The notes under the pieces are model-generated. The model did no database searches, was not told the origin of the DNA, and saw only the letters and a list, made by a program, of their open reading frames with translations. From contig CAUYUJ010009458.1 of NCBI GenBank assembly GCA_963575745.1, forward strand, positions 424,205 to 488,204: a stretch of DNA of 64,000 bases, read 5' to 3'. Shown here piece by piece: positions 19,820 through 30,503 of the stretch. This DNA comes from Prorocentrum cordatum. Its lineage: Eukaryota; Sar; Dinophyceae; Prorocentrales; Prorocentraceae. The position numbers were made by a program, and so were the translations under genes. Each line of letters opens with the position of its first letter. The stretch's first letter is position 1.

Positions 19820-20690
19820 CCTTCCACCGCGAGGTTGGCGCGACTAGTGCGCGCCAGCCAAGGCGGCAGACGACCCGCGCCGACAGGGCGGCGGGTCTGG
19901 CAGCGTCGACGAGGTGCAGATGGACTACCTGCAGCTCGGCGCCGTGGTCACAGCTGAGGAGCTGGCGGCCTCAGCCGGCAGCATGGCTCGGCTGGCTCCA
20001 GCGGATCAGCAGATCGACCAGGCCGCCCTGGTGCCGCAGTTGGTGGGCCCAGTCGCCGGCGGCGGCGTGGACCGCCAAAGGCGCTGCTCAACGCGCCGGT
20101 GGTGGCGCGCCGCCAGTCTGCCGCGGCGCGCGAGGTCTTGGGGCCTAAGGGTATGCATCCCTTAACGTCCATTGCGGCGAGTGCTGTCATCGACGCCAGG
20201 GGCATCGTGGAGTGCATCCTGCGCGCCGACCAGGAGCCAGCAGTCCAGGCGCTGGCCGAGCAGATCTCCGAGGAGCGGAAGCTGAAGGGCATCGTGTGCC
20301 AGCTCGCGGCAGCGCCTGCCAGAATCCACGCGTCGATGGGTTTCATTGGGGCCATGAACGACCGGGTGGCCAAGCGGGCGCGCGTGATCAAGCTCCAGCT
20401 CGAGTCTGGCACGGGCGCGCGCATCCCCGTGTTCCACAGGGTGATGCCGCGGGTGGTCAGGCGCGCTGGGCGGCTCTTCGCGCGGCTTGCTGTCAGGCAG
20501 GCCGCTGGCAAGTCGGCCTGCCACGCCAATCGGGGCAAGCCACGCCGCGGGGAGGTGGCCGCGCTCGGAGAGGTTGTCTGGGCCCGCGCGCCAGGCGACC
20601 GAACGCAGAGGGCAGAGGCTCAGTGGCGCATGGCTGTCTGGCTGGGCAAGACAGAAGAGCGACGAGCACCTGGTCGGCGGGTCGCGGCAG
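19797..20690 (+). pseudogene. Integrase remnant of Copia element 2
   Basis: The compact finger region reads HELANLPPRGW then a TAG stop and CAPAKAADDPRR, matching the HESAGHVPYRSW...ARAADKPHRR of element 1. The first catalytic Asp is at 19923 (QMDYLQLG) and the second at 20228 (RADQEP), in a different frame. At the third acidic position the sequence reads GFIGAMND where element 1 has GKIEGAN, so the Glu seems replaced by Gly. With a stop, a frameshift and this loss the enzyme would be inactive. Confidence 0.7.
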
Positions 20691-21519
20691 ACCAGCCGCC
20701 ATCGGGCGATCAGGGGGCAGCCGAGGGGGCGGAGGTTCAACGTGGACGCGCTGAACAGCTTCGCTGGCCCGCCTTGGGGACCTCCAGTCCAAGCCTGAGC
20801 GGGCAGACACCGCTGCGCGCCAGGCGCAGGCGCGACAGCGCCAGGCGGCAGCGGCAAGCAGTGGCGCCGCAGCAGCAGCAGCTCCAGTGGCGGAAGAGCC
20901 AGCGCGACCACCTCCGGGACCTCTGGACGCTCCGCCAGCGCCCCTACCCAAGCCGAGGCTCGGGCGAGCCACCTGCGTGACGAAGAGGATGGCGCAGACC
21001 TACGGGCCCGCCTTGAACTGTCCGAGGTGCTGGGGGGGCGGCGCGCTCTCACGAGTGCAGGAAGCGCATGGAGGGGGGGGCCCTGGGCGAGGCGAATCGG
21101 CAGGCAGCGGTTCACCCGTTGCCAGGCGACGCCATCGCAGCCCCAGAGATGGAGGTGGATGCGGGGGCGGTCGACCCCGCAGCCGCGACGGCAGCAGCAG
21201 CAGGTGGCGCAGCAACAGCGGCGAGTTCATCCCAGCCATCTCCTGCGGAGGGCGGCTCAGCGGACGACTCCGCGGGGATGGACGTGGACTCGAGGAGCCG
21301 ACCAGCAGCTCCTGCGGACAGCGAGCCACGGTCGAAGGCGCCCAGGGTGGCCAACCTCGTGGTACCCGTGGACGTCAGTGAATCTGCTTACTTGGGACTC
21401 GACGGCGAGGACTGCGAGCGGCTGCAGCTGTTCGCGGCGTCCGTGCGTGACCGGGAGACTCCGACAGCGTGTGCGTACGACCTCGTGCCAGAGGCGGCGG
21501 TGCACGACAGCCGCTCGGG
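20691..21519 (+). other. Linker between integrase and RT in Copia element 2
   Basis: Low-complexity Gln/Ala/Arg-rich sequence in shifting frames, corresponding to the divergent linker of element 1 (roughly 4550-5350). A short protein-like stretch VDVSESAYLGLDGED lies at about 21370-21414. No domain recognised. Confidence 0.5.
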
Positions 21520-21992
21520 CGAGGCAGAGGCAAGTGGCTCTGTATGATGCCAGCGTGGCGTTCTTCCACGCGGACATGGACGAGTGGTTGCGCGTGATGC
21601 CACCGCCTGGGCTGCGACGACCTGGGCGGGTCTGGCAGCTCCACTAGGCGCTCTATGGTACAAGACCTGCGTCGAGGTTGTGGCATGCATGCGTCGGCGA
21701 CGTCATCGAGAAGTGTCAGCCACCACGGGTTCGGATCGCGCCTTGCCCTGGAGCCTTTACAACGAGACGTTTGGACGTCGCGCTGGGCGTGCACGGAGGC
21801 GACTTCGTGGCTGAGGGGGTCTTGGCGATGCTCGACGTGCTCGGCGCGTTGCTGGAGGAGCACATCGAGATCGAGCAGTTGGGTCGAGCGGGGCCGGGCG
21901 CCACCGGCGGTGGCCACGGCAGGCTGCTCAGGCGACGCATCGAGTGGCGGGAGTCTCCGTCTCTCTCTTCGCTTCGCGTGGAGAGCAGATGA
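21520..21992 (+). pseudogene. Reverse transcriptase remnant of Copia element 2
   Basis: One frame reads LYDASVAFFHADMDEW (first catalytic Asp; compare LFDISVAFFHG in element 1), then a TAG stop at 21645-21647, then ALYGTRPASRLWH, the conserved LYGTR.AS block. The active-site box reads GVHGGDFV at 21789-21803 where element 1 has GVHWGDDF, so one of the paired Asp is apparently Gly. Inactive by the stop and this change. Confidence 0.75.
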
Positions 21993-21999
21993 CGCGCGC

Positions 22000-22755
22000 G
22001 TGGGCAACCTACTCGAGCTCTTGGACCTGCCAGCTGACACGACGAAGCCTCAGACGAGCCCAGGCTCGAAAGCCACGGGAGGCTCCGTGCCCAAGGAGGC
22101 GGTCGTGGACGAGCGACTCAAGAGGTGTGTGCCCAAGGCAGGCGGAGTGCCGACCTACTTGTCCCAGGACGTGCCGCAGGTGCAGTACGCAGCGAAGATG
22201 ATCATGGCGGAGGCGTCGAAGCCCACGCCGCTTTCTGACGTCAGGCTCAGGCGTGCTGCGCGGTACCTGGTGGGGGGCCCAGTGACGGAGAGGCACTGTC
22301 CAGTGCAGGGCCTCCCAGTCACGGCGGACGTCGAGGGCGACAGCGACTGGGCAGGAGCGGATGACGCGAAGTCCACGAAGTGCACGGTGATGATGTCCGG
22401 CGATCGCTGCCTGGAGGTGACTACGTCGACGCATGGCTACGTAGCGACGTCAAGCGGGGTGGCAGAGCTCCTGGCTCTCAACAGGGCGGGTGCCTCCGCT
22501 ATCCTGTTGCAGCAGATCCTCGCATTGTGCGGGATCCACGCGCAGGGAGTTGCTGGCACGGACAGCTCGGCCGCGAAAGGGATGGCCCACCGAGCGGGGC
22601 CAGGCCGAGTGCGGCATCTCCGTATCCAGGACCTGTGGATGCAGGAGCGCGTGCGGACGAAGGATCTGAAGGTGATCAAGTTGGACTCGGCGGTGAACCG
22701 AGCTGACACCGGGCCGAAGTGCCCGTGTGGCTCGAGGATCGAGGTCTTGCTCTAG
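22000..22755 (+). pseudogene. RNase H domain of Copia element 2
   Basis: The frame is uninterrupted over this segment. It contains DSDWAGADDAKSTKC, TSSGVAELLAL, GTDSSAAKG and GRVRHLRIQDLWMQE, matching TDANWAG, LSTAESEY, EADSSAGRS and GRVRHLDARLLWLQE of element 1. It would degrade the RNA strand of RNA-DNA hybrids. The frame ends with TAG at 22753-22755, and the C-terminal module continues in the same frame beyond it. Confidence 0.8.
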
Positions 22756-22758
22756 CTC

Positions 22759-23535
22759 GTGGGGCTAGCGACAAGAGGGCGTGCGGCTGGCCACGTGAGC
22801 GACCCCACGGCAGCTATGCTGAAGGTAGTCTTAACAACAGTATGCGCGTGGCGCAGCGGGGGCTGCCGCGGCCGCGCCGCGGCCGCGGCGCGGCGCAGCG
22901 TCGGCTACCCGTATGGCGGCAGCGCGATTGGCATCGTCATGCCGCTGTTCCTTCTCATGTTGGTGTACATGATTGGAGCCGCGGCAGCGGTGTGCTACCT
23001 CGCCGAGAGGCGCTCGAGGGGGCGCCAGCCCGACGCTGCGGGCGGCGAGGTGATGGGGGGCACCGACGACGGGCGAGACGACGGCGTTCAGGGCGGACGA
23101 GAGCGGGAAGCACCGCCTCTAGCCACAGAGGGCGCGAGCGCTCACGGCGGGCGAGAGCAGGAATCACCGTCTCCAGCCTCGGAGGACGCGAACAAGGGAT
23201 CGGCAGCGGGAGGCCCCGTGCCGATCAAAAGTGAAGGACCTCGGCAGCGACGACAGGTCGCGTCGAGGATCGCGGAGCGTCAGTGCGAGGAGCTCTACGG
23301 CGTTCCACCCAGCGGCGAGCAGGCAGCCGTCAGAGACGAGCTGGTGCGCTACAAGGTGGACGAGCTGAAGGCGGGGCTGAGGGCGCGGGGCCTCAGCGCG
23401 ACGGGCCCGAAGGCGAACCTTGCCAACGGGCTGGCGAGGATGGCGGCGGGGCCGTCCAGGGCCAAGCAGGGCCCGAGCCTGACCGTCGACGAGCGGGTCG
23501 GGTCGGCCACGACGGCTGCGGGCCCGCCCAGCTGA
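22759..23535 (+). pseudogene. C-terminal membrane and SAP-like module of Copia element 2
   Basis: Same frame as RNase H, separated only by TAG at 22753. A hydrophobic run IGIVMPLFLLMLVYMIGAAA (about 22927-22990) resembles one membrane segment. Then come Gly/Arg/Glu-rich repeats (GGREREAPPLATEGAS, GGREQESPSPASEDAN) and a SAP-like helix pair with KVDELKAGLRARGL and GPKANLANGLARM (about 23355-23440). Element 1 has the same two parts in the same order fused to its polyprotein. SAP domains usually bind DNA; a role in targeting is only inference. Confidence 0.65.
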
Positions 23536-23613
23536 AGGGGCCCAACGACCCGTGAGAGGCCGCTCCCAGTGGGGGGCTCCGCGAGGGGGCGCCGCGCCTC
23601 GCTCCACAAAGGC

Positions 23614-23625
23614 GCGGCGAGGAGG
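23614..23625 (+). promoter_or_regulatory. Polypurine tract of Copia element 2
   Basis: GCGAGGAGG sits just before the 3' LTR, as in element 1. Confidence 0.6.
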
Positions 23626-23627
23626 CG

Positions 23628-23726
23628 CGCCAGAGCTATGAACATAGTTATAGGGTTGTTGGGGGGCGCTGTGACGCAGCCCTCTTGGTTAAACAAGGAT
23701 CGCGGCTCCGCTGGGGGCGCCGCGCA
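23628..23726 (+). repeat. 3' LTR of Copia element 2
   Basis: 99 bp. The start reads CGCCAGAG instead of TGCCAGAG, so the terminal TG is mutated. Followed by TTCTG at 23727-23731. Confidence 0.85.
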
Positions 23727-23731
23727 TTCTG

Positions 23732-24857
23732 CCCCATTGTCCGTCCGAGCTATGAGCTCGTACCATCCCAGGCAGGCTGGTATCGCCCCCCTCCTCAGAA
23801 TTTAAAAGAAAACACACCAAAAAATTATGCGCGCGCGCTCGGTCATCAAAAACCATCAGATGTCAACGAATCAGTTTGCAAAGCAAGGGGGCGACTCGCG
23901 CACGCGCGCGTCGTCCCGCGCGCATGCCGGAGTCCTTCAAAAAACCGTGCGCTGCCGCCCGCGAAGTTCATCGAGGCGAGGGATCTAATGGGCACGGTGG
24001 TCCAGACTCAATTCTACGCTTGAGGCTTTCGCCTCTGTCGTCTCCGGGACCGCGTGATAATTTCAGTTGTTTTTCTCCGTTCACGTTCAGAGTTTGCGAA
24101 AAAGCAGGTCAAATGGCAATCGCAACCGTGGTGCGTCGCGCCGACAGGACCCGCGGTCGCTGCACGCGTTTCGAAATCAAGGGCGATGGCGATGCATTTT
24201 TGCAATTGGGGTGTCATTTCGGCCGCATCGGAGCCGTAAGTACGCTGCCGTCTGTACTGCATCACAAATATTGTGATAGATCTTGCGCTATTTTGGTTCG
24301 CAGACATGATGCGGTTGTGTCGGACAAACGTGGAGTATAATCAGATACAGCGATCTGGTAGAGCTGTTGAGCAGTGTGAACCCCACCCCACCCCTCAGAA
24401 ATCGTTGGGGGTGGGGATCGGGCTCACATGTGGTCACATATCGGCGTCACCCCAACATCCTTATACTGTATGTGCGTCGCCCCCCTTGGGGCCGATGCGC
24501 GCACCGAGAAATCTTATAGTATATTCTTCGTGGCGGGCGCTATCTGGCCACACCGTTCGGGAAACGATCTACTACAAAATGGGTATACTGTATGTTTGGG
24601 CCGGACGCGCGCCTCCAAGGAGAACGTAAAGTATTAGAATGTCTTTGTGCGTCCCAACCTGGTGCGGTTAAGCCGCCCCCCTTGCACCGCTGCGCATGCG
24701 GCCCACGGAAAAACAAGCGCAGCCCGCGCAGGAGCGGGCCGGACCCCCAATGGTTCGGGGAGGCCGCTCGTCCCGTGGCCTTCGGAGCACGGCGCCCTCG
24801 GCACCGTCGCGGGAGCTGCGCTCTTCGCCGACACCGCCGATGACCTCCTCCGCCAGA
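23732..24857. other. Unassigned stretch with a possible fragment of repeat X
   Basis: At about 23885-24000 the words GCGCACGCGCGCGTCGTC and CCTTCAAA resemble the left part of repeat X. The rest shows no gene or recognised repeat. Confidence 0.4.
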
Positions 24858-24863
24858 CCTTGT

Positions 24864-25078
24864 CTTATGATGTCCCAACCTACTTTAGTCTCGATCGCCA
24901 GAGAACGAATTCGAACACCAAAAAAGTACACAAATACTCCTAGGATTTTCACGTGTCGGGCCCTGGGAGACATTCGTCCGACTATTTCGACAGTGTTTCG
25001 ACACTCTTTCGACTCGTTTCCGGGTTATCGAAATTTGTTTTGGGATGTGGTCCTTAAGCACGATGGGAGCAACATAAG
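24864..25078 (+). mobile_element. M2-family small inverted-repeat element, copy 2
   Basis: 215 bp. Begins CTTATGATGTCCCAACC and ends GGAGCAACATAAG, so the ends are inverted (CTTATG/CATAAG). Flanked by a perfect 6-bp duplication CCTTGT (24858-24863 and 25079-25084). The core shared by all copies includes CACGTGTCGGGCCCTGGGAG. No coding capacity. Confidence 0.85.
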
Positions 25079-25084
25079 CCTTGT

Positions 25085-25567
25085 CCACACCTCAGTGGGC
25101 CCTGGAAGCCACAGGGCCGTTGCTTCACCGGTCCCGTTTTGTCGTTTTTGTTGCCCGTTCCGACGCCGTTCTTTTACACCGGTTCCGCCGCCGTTGTTGT
25201 TGCCGGTTCCGGCTCCGGCTACAATCCCGGAGCCGTTGTCGTTGCCGTTTCCGGTCGCCGTTGTTGTGCCGTCTTCATTTTCAGAGCCTTCTTTCGGAAA
25301 CGGTGGAAAAAGCGGCCCTGCCGTTTCCGGGGCCCACTAAGGTCAGGCCCTGTCCATACCACACCGTGCAGCACAGCAACCCCAACCATTCTACAGCCTC
25401 CCAGCCAGCATCGGTCAGGTCACCACCTACTTGCGGTAGATAGTCCTGTCCCACCAGCCATGAGAATACGAGCAAAGGGACCGTGAAACGAGCGAGCATG
25501 AGGCCCAGCCAGCGCGGCCCCACGGGCTAACCAACATAACACCCGGTCGACCAGTCGTTGTTGCTGA
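25085..25567. other. Unassigned stretch with CCGGTTCCG words
   Basis: 25120-25330 is a loose array of GTTGCCGGTTCCGGC-like words. No gene is seen. Confidence 0.4.
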
Positions 25568-25690
25568 GATTTGTAGCCTTCTGAGAAGAGTTGTAAGTTC
25601 TGAGCCTTCTCCGAAGACGCAGACAGCTTCTCAGAAGGCCTGAGGGCTCCCGAGAAGCCCTGCCGCCTTCGGAGACGGCATGCTCATTCT
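25568..25690. repeat. Cluster of palindromic CTTCTGAGAAG words
   Basis: CCTTCTGAGAAG, CCTTCTCCGAAG, CTTCTCAGAAGG and CCTTCGGAGACGG occur within about 120 bp, each near-palindromic. Confidence 0.6.
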
Positions 25691-26589
25691 TCTCATTTCC
25701 CCCTGGGCGCGCCGCCGAAATACTGCAGTTGCTGCGCACGGTGCGGTGTCTTCTGCCCGCTTGAAGAACTATCGGGTATAGCCAGGACCCCAGGTAAGGG
25801 GACCCGGTTAGTGGTAGGGCCTCGGAGCCCCTAAATTTGCCAGAATCACTAAACCAGGTCTGCCGTAGCTCGTGTTGTTTCGGGTGACGGCAGTTCCGGT
25901 TAGTGGAACGGGGCTGGGGCGCGCCCCCCAGTACACATCACTAAACCAGGTCCCACCAAACCCAATTCTGCCAGCGCCCGAAACTATTCCCTAGGGGCAA
26001 GTGGTCTGGAGGTCTGCGCCGCGGACCGAAGCAACACAAGGCATCCTCGGATGTCTGGGGCCCTGCTCGGCCCGCTCGCCGTGGCTCGCCCTCGTCGTCG
26101 CGGTCGCCGCCCACGGCAAGCGCCGCTCGCGCCCGCAGGAGGAGGTGAACAGTCTCACCAGCGCGGTGGCCGTGGTCAACGTGCGGGGGACCATCAACAT
26201 GCAGTCCACCCAGCTGGCGGGGGGGGGATCCGGTCGGCTTCCCCTGACCTTCCAGGAGGGCGAACAACTAGCACCCGACTTAGAAACCTACCCAACGGCT
26301 ATTCTACGTCTTGGTTTTAGGCTGTTTCGTTCAGCTTGTTTTTAGGTTTTTAGGTCTCCAGTGCTAAAACATAGCTCTCTGGAAGGTCAGGGTCGCTGCG
26401 TGTGGGGGCAGGGGTTGGATGGGGGCTCGGGAGGGGGCAGTGGAACTCTCTTACGGGCGTCACCTCTCCGAGGCGGGAACCCCGTTGTCTCGGGGCCCTG
26501 GCTTTCAGACGGGCGCTTGTCCACGGAGCTGCTTCTGTACTGCCCACGCTCTCGCAGACGCTCTCTGAGGAGCGCCATGTGCTTCCCCT
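25691..26589. other. Unassigned stretch with one weak coding-like frame
   Basis: Two direct copies of ATCACTAAACCAGGTC lie at about 25846 and 25936. A forward frame at 26001-26345 contains HGKRRSRPQEEVNSLTSAV and VVNVRGTINMQSTQLAGG, which look more protein-like than their surroundings, but there is no good start, no domain, and the frame is short. I do not call it a gene. Confidence 0.3.
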
Positions 26590-26597
26590 TGCTAGCC

Positions 26598-26754
26598 TTA
26601 AGTCGGGGCTGTCCCTCTACAGGGGGAATATTCAAAAATAGTGAAAAAATAGTCTGGGGACCATTTTTGTTAGTATGTTTTGACCATTTTGGAGTATTGT
26701 CTGAGTATTTTGTTTCGTCGAAAATCCCTCTGTAGGGGGGCACGCCCGACTTAA
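26598..26754 (+). mobile_element. M1-family small inverted-repeat element, copy B
   Basis: 157 bp with termini TTAAGTCGGG and CCCGACTTAA and a perfect 8-bp target duplication TGCTAGCC (26590-26597 and 26755-26762). The inverted ends extend about 35 bp with mismatches and include the CTACAGGGGG palindromic block. The interior is AT-rich. An 8-bp duplication is typical of hAT-like transposons, but no transposase is encoded. Confidence 0.88.
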
Positions 26755-26762
26755 TGCTAGCC

Positions 26763-27413
26763 TGGCACGCCTGGCACTGGGAGCGGGGCTCCAGAGACCT
26801 CGTGCCTCGGGATGCGCTTCAGCAGTGGCGCCTCGCCGAGAGCGTCTGCGGGGTGCCCGACGCGCCCCGGACGGCCGCCGGAGACCCGCGTTATGATTCT
26901 CGGGGGCGGCCAAGAGGGGGGTGGTGACTAGGGGGCGGTGGATATCATGGCATGGGCCATGATATCTCCCCAGATTTCATGGTGCCTCTTCTGGCGCCTC
27001 TTCTTATTTCATTACGTCCCTGGCCCCCCCGCTGGGCCGCGCACATGCCGCCGGTCATGATTTGCAACCCCCCCTCTTGGACACCCCCCTCTTGGCCGCT
27101 CCCGAGATTCAGAGGTGGACAGACCTCCTACCCCGACACGGCGATTAGCGAATTGGCCGTTTTCGGTTCGCGCGAGGGCGTCGCGGCCGTCATCTTTGCG
27201 GGTCCGGGCCCGTCGGTTCTGGTCCCGGGCCGTTGTCACTCAGGGGAGGTCTGCTGAAGGGAGAGGCTTGTCCGCCGCCGAGTCCTGATCCGAGCGCCAG
27301 CTGCGGCTCAAGGCCGCAGGGCGCCGTCGGCGGTGCTGCCCCAGGCGCAGATCAGCTTGTCCAACGCGCCGCCTGCGCGCCCGAGGCGAGGAGGCCCGAG
27401 GGAAAGAGTGCGA
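26763..27413. other. Unassigned stretch, no gene seen
   Basis: A short protein-like forward stretch (SRDLVPRDALQQWRLAESV) is visible at about 26792-26850 without start or domain. Nothing else recognised. Confidence 0.35.
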
Positions 27414-27560
27414 GGAGGAGGAGGAGGAGGAGGAGGAGGAGGAGGAGGAGGAGGAGGAGGAGTGGGAGGAGGAGGAGGAGGAGAAGGAGGAGGAGGAGGA
27501 GGAGGAGGAGGAGGAGGAGGAGGAGGAGTGGGAGGAGGAGTGGGAGGAGGAGGAGCAGGG
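27414..27560. repeat. GGA microsatellite
   Basis: An approximately 145-bp purine tract of GGA triplets with occasional GTGGGA and GAAGGA interruptions. The Gly- and Arg-only frames across it are artefacts. Confidence 0.92.
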
Positions 27561-27771
27561 CGTTCGCAGTTTGCAGGTCTGTCGGTCTCGCGGAGCGCCG
27601 CAGCCGGGCTCGGTCGGTTCGGTTCGGTTCGGTCCGCTGCCGTGCCGCTTGCCGCGCCGCTGCGGCCTGCTGAGGCTGCCGGCGGCCGGGGCCGCTGTCG
27701 TGTCGTGCTTCGCGGTCGGCGCGGTCGGCCTTCGGACGTGCGGTCGCCGTGGATGGCCTCGGGGATCGAAG

Positions 27772-27816
27772 CTAAGTCGGGCTTGTCCCTCTGCAGGAGG
27801 AGTATTCAGAATTATC
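27772..27816 (+). mobile_element. M1-family left-end fragment
   Basis: TAAGTCGGGCTTGTCCCTCT followed by GCAGGAGGAGTATTCA matches the left end of the copy at 28051. No matching right end is found nearby, so it is truncated. Confidence 0.6.
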
Positions 27817-27867
27817 CTTGCGAAAGGCCCAACCATGTGAAGTTGTGGGTACCGCAATTGTGAATAT

Positions 27868-28048
27868 CTTCTTCGGTGGAGCTCCCTATGGGGCCACGAA
27901 GCGCTGCGCTGGGCGGGGGGGGGAACGCATGCGGGCGGTAGCACTGGGGCCGTCGGTGAAGCTCCCTATGAGGCCACGAAACGCTGCACTGGGTGGGTGA
28001 AAATACCAAATTAGGCGTGTGGGACGCATGCGGGCGGTCCCACTGGGG
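27868..28048. repeat. Tandem duplication of about 80-100 bp
   Basis: Two diverged units share GTCGGTGAAGCTCCCTATG-type starts, GGCCACGAA(G/A)CGCTGC, and GACGCATGCGGGCGGT...CACTGGGG ends. Confidence 0.75.
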
Positions 28049-28050
28049 GC

Positions 28051-28215
28051 TTAAGTCGGGCTTGTCCCCCTGCAGGAGGAACATTCAAACATAGTATAAC
28101 AAATGGGCTGGGCACGATTTTTGGAGTACTTCTGGGCATTTCTGGAGCATTTTTTGTGTGACTATGTTGCATTTTTCGTCCAAGCTCCCCCTGTAGGGGG
28201 ACAGGCCCGACCTAA
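28051..28215 (+). mobile_element. M1-family small inverted-repeat element, copy C
   Basis: 165 bp. Termini are TTAAGTCGGG and CCCGACCTAA, with the GTCCCCCTGCAGGAGG block at the left and CCCCCTGTAGGGGGAC at the right. No target duplication is visible, so it may be older or rearranged with the fragment at 27772. Confidence 0.75.
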
Positions 28216-28528
28216 ATCTAAGAGCAATGGCACGTCTTGAGACCTGGGCGCCGTGGGCAAAAAAGCACGGCGCGCGCCGTCGCCCCGCGCTGGGTCCCCC
28301 GGGAGCCTCGAGGAATCTCACAGGGATGGGATCGTGAGGTCTGGCCTCGGTCGGCGTGGCGTCGTGTCCTTCCTCCTTCGCCGCGACGGAGGATCTCAGG
28401 GCATGGCGGGCGTACGTATATGCCTCGCGAGATTCCGAACACCCTTTGTCGTTCATCTCAGATGCCGATGCTCATTTTTCGGATGCAACTCCTGGGAGGT
28501 GAAATTCTGATTTCGCCCTGGTCCAAAG
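28216..28528. other. Unassigned stretch, no gene seen
   Basis: No repeat or coding signal recognised. Confidence 0.4.
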
Positions 28529-28600
28529 TCCGGCTTAATCCGGAATGATCCAGCTTATTCCCGCTTAATCCGGCTTAATCCCGCTTACTCCGAAGCCCAT
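28529..28600. repeat. Short tandem repeat CGGCTTAATCC
   Basis: About six imperfect copies of an 11-base unit (CGGCTTAATCC, CAGCTTATTCC, CCGCTTAATCC). Confidence 0.75.
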
Positions 28601-30343
28601 TCTGGCGTAACAGCCCCGCAATGGGGCCTAATCCTCCTTAATCTTTCCGGCGCAGACCTTCCAGCAGTTGTTTCCTAATCACTACCTATCCTGGCAAGCA
28701 CTGCAGCGAAGCCCACACACGTGAGTGTCGCGAGGCCTTGACGTGTCGAGCCCACAGCCTGCCCCGTGGGCGCGAGCGTCTGCCAGTATGTATCCGAGGC
28801 CTCCCGCGGTGAGACCCAGACGCCAATTAGAAAGATTGGGCGTATTTCCGACTGCTGCGCATCTGTTATTATCACTACCCTTTTATCCGACCCCCATCCC
28901 CATCCTCATCCCCTTCGAGACCCCCACCAAATTACCACCCCAGTTGGGGATATACCCCTCGAAACCCGCAGGGAACGGCCTATATCCCCATCTAGGGGGG
29001 TAAATCGGCCAGTGGGGCCCAGGCCACGCCGCTGGGGGTGGGGATCGGTGAAACGATGCTCAAATTACCAGAACGCACCCAGGTGGATTCAGGATAGTCA
29101 ACAGGACATTGATCGCCCAACCCGTCATCCCAGCTGGCGTTCTCTCTTCCTTCTCTGCTGCCCCCACCCCGCACGGCTGCCTGTCGCGCCTCCGAACTCG
29201 TGGGCTGCACGTTTTTTCGTGCGCAGGTGGGGCGCAGCTTTGAGTGATGGCAGCTTTGAGTGATGGCATTCAGGATAATCGCCTCGCCACTCTGGCCCCG
29301 CACACTAGTCTGTTCTATGCCCTGAAGGCGTGTGGGGTTAAGTCCACAGATTGGTGATGCACAGAGCGGAGAGAGCAGAAGCGAAATTCGATGTTTGAGC
29401 GGGGAGTTGCTGACCACCGGCGTCGTTGTAGTGATCATTATGTTGGGCTTCACCTCCATCGCGAGGGAATGCGCCTGCCCCCCCTGCCTCTCTTTGCAGG
29501 AACTGCGTACGTACGACACTATGGGGCTGCGAAAATAGGGTACAACAGGAGGTGGTGTATCGGGGCTCTTTGAGCTTAGGAGGGGGAGAAAAGGGGGAAC
29601 GGATGCGTTAAGAGTCTTTGATCGTCGGTTGTTCTTGGATGTGGTCGCGCATTCTTCATCCTCGAGTGGTTGTGCATATGCATCTGTTCTGTTGCCGTGC
29701 TATTCTCTGCGCCAACAGCGCCGATCTCCTCGCTGGAACTGGAGGGCAGAGTGAATTGCCGAAAAGCCATACATTATCACTGTCAGAACCATCCCAAGCC
29801 CGATTGGGACAGTTTAGGGTGGCCCTCCTGGCGTTCCCTCTCCAAGTGCGGATGGGTGCTGCGAAATTGGAGGGAGACGGCACTCACCGATCTGATTGAC
29901 TACGTAGGGACGGTAGATCGGCCAGCGGGGCTCAGGTTGCCCCCGTGAGGATGGGCCCCAAGATGGAGCGCTAAGCTGGTGACATCCTGACACTTTGGGC
30001 AACACTAGACACGTAGCGGCTCGTTTTTGCTCGAGACGTGGGTCCCTAGACCTCTCGACGGCTTCCGCAGGGCTATGTTTTCATCCCGAATTGTTCTGTG
30101 ACGACCCCAGGGCTCTAAACCAGCTTCCTAACGCGAGAACGAATTAAAGACATGCCGTCTCGATGTTTTCGAGCCGTCGGGTATCCGGGATCCGATCTTC
30201 CTTACCAGCCGTTTCGGAAAACCGTCTCGCGGCGGCAAGGCAGCCCTACGGCTCCGCAGGGGGGCCCAGAGGTCGGCATCGCGGCATCGAGGGGGCCGGG
30301 AGCGCTGCGATGGGGGGCGCCTCTTGGCACAGGCAGGGGCTCG
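28601..30343. other. Unassigned stretch, no gene seen
   Basis: Mixed composition with short direct repeats, for example AGCTTTGAGTGATGGCA twice at about 29233-29266 and AATCGGCCAGTGGGG at 28999 resembled at 29910. None of the frames carries a recognisable domain. Confidence 0.45.
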
Positions 30344-30482
30344 ATCAGGTCGATCCGATTCGACCTCGACTCGGACCCGATCCGATTCGATTTCGATTTG
30401 CGGGCGATCCGACACGGGCCGCTGCCTGCATGGTGCCGCTGTGAGTCCTTCTGCAGCCGATACGATTCGGTTTCGACTCCGT
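30344..30482. repeat. Degenerate GATCCGATTCGA words
   Basis: A loose array of GATCCGATTC, CGACTCGGACC and GATTTCGATTT words, as at 13340-13530. Confidence 0.55.
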
Positions 30483-30503
30483 GCCGATGCGGCCCGATCC
30501 TGA

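Larger units (their letters stand above)
16976..23726 (+). mobile_element. Old, inactivated Copia-type retrotransposon with 99-bp LTRs
   Basis: Two 99-bp LTRs (16976-17074 and 23628-23726) are flanked by the target duplication TTCTG at 16971-16975 and 23727-23731. The LTRs differ at about 8 of 99 positions. Domain order is Gag, protease, integrase, RT, RNase H, membrane segment, SAP-like. Gag, RT and RNase H align with element 1, but the LTRs are unrelated in sequence, so this is another family. Stops, frameshifts and lost catalytic residues make it non-autonomous. Confidence 0.9.

Noticed and set aside
26590-26762. M1 copy B as an introner (intron-generating element)
   Set aside because: The duplication TGCTAGCC contains AG, but there is no GT or GC donor at the left end and other copies lack AG in their flanks.
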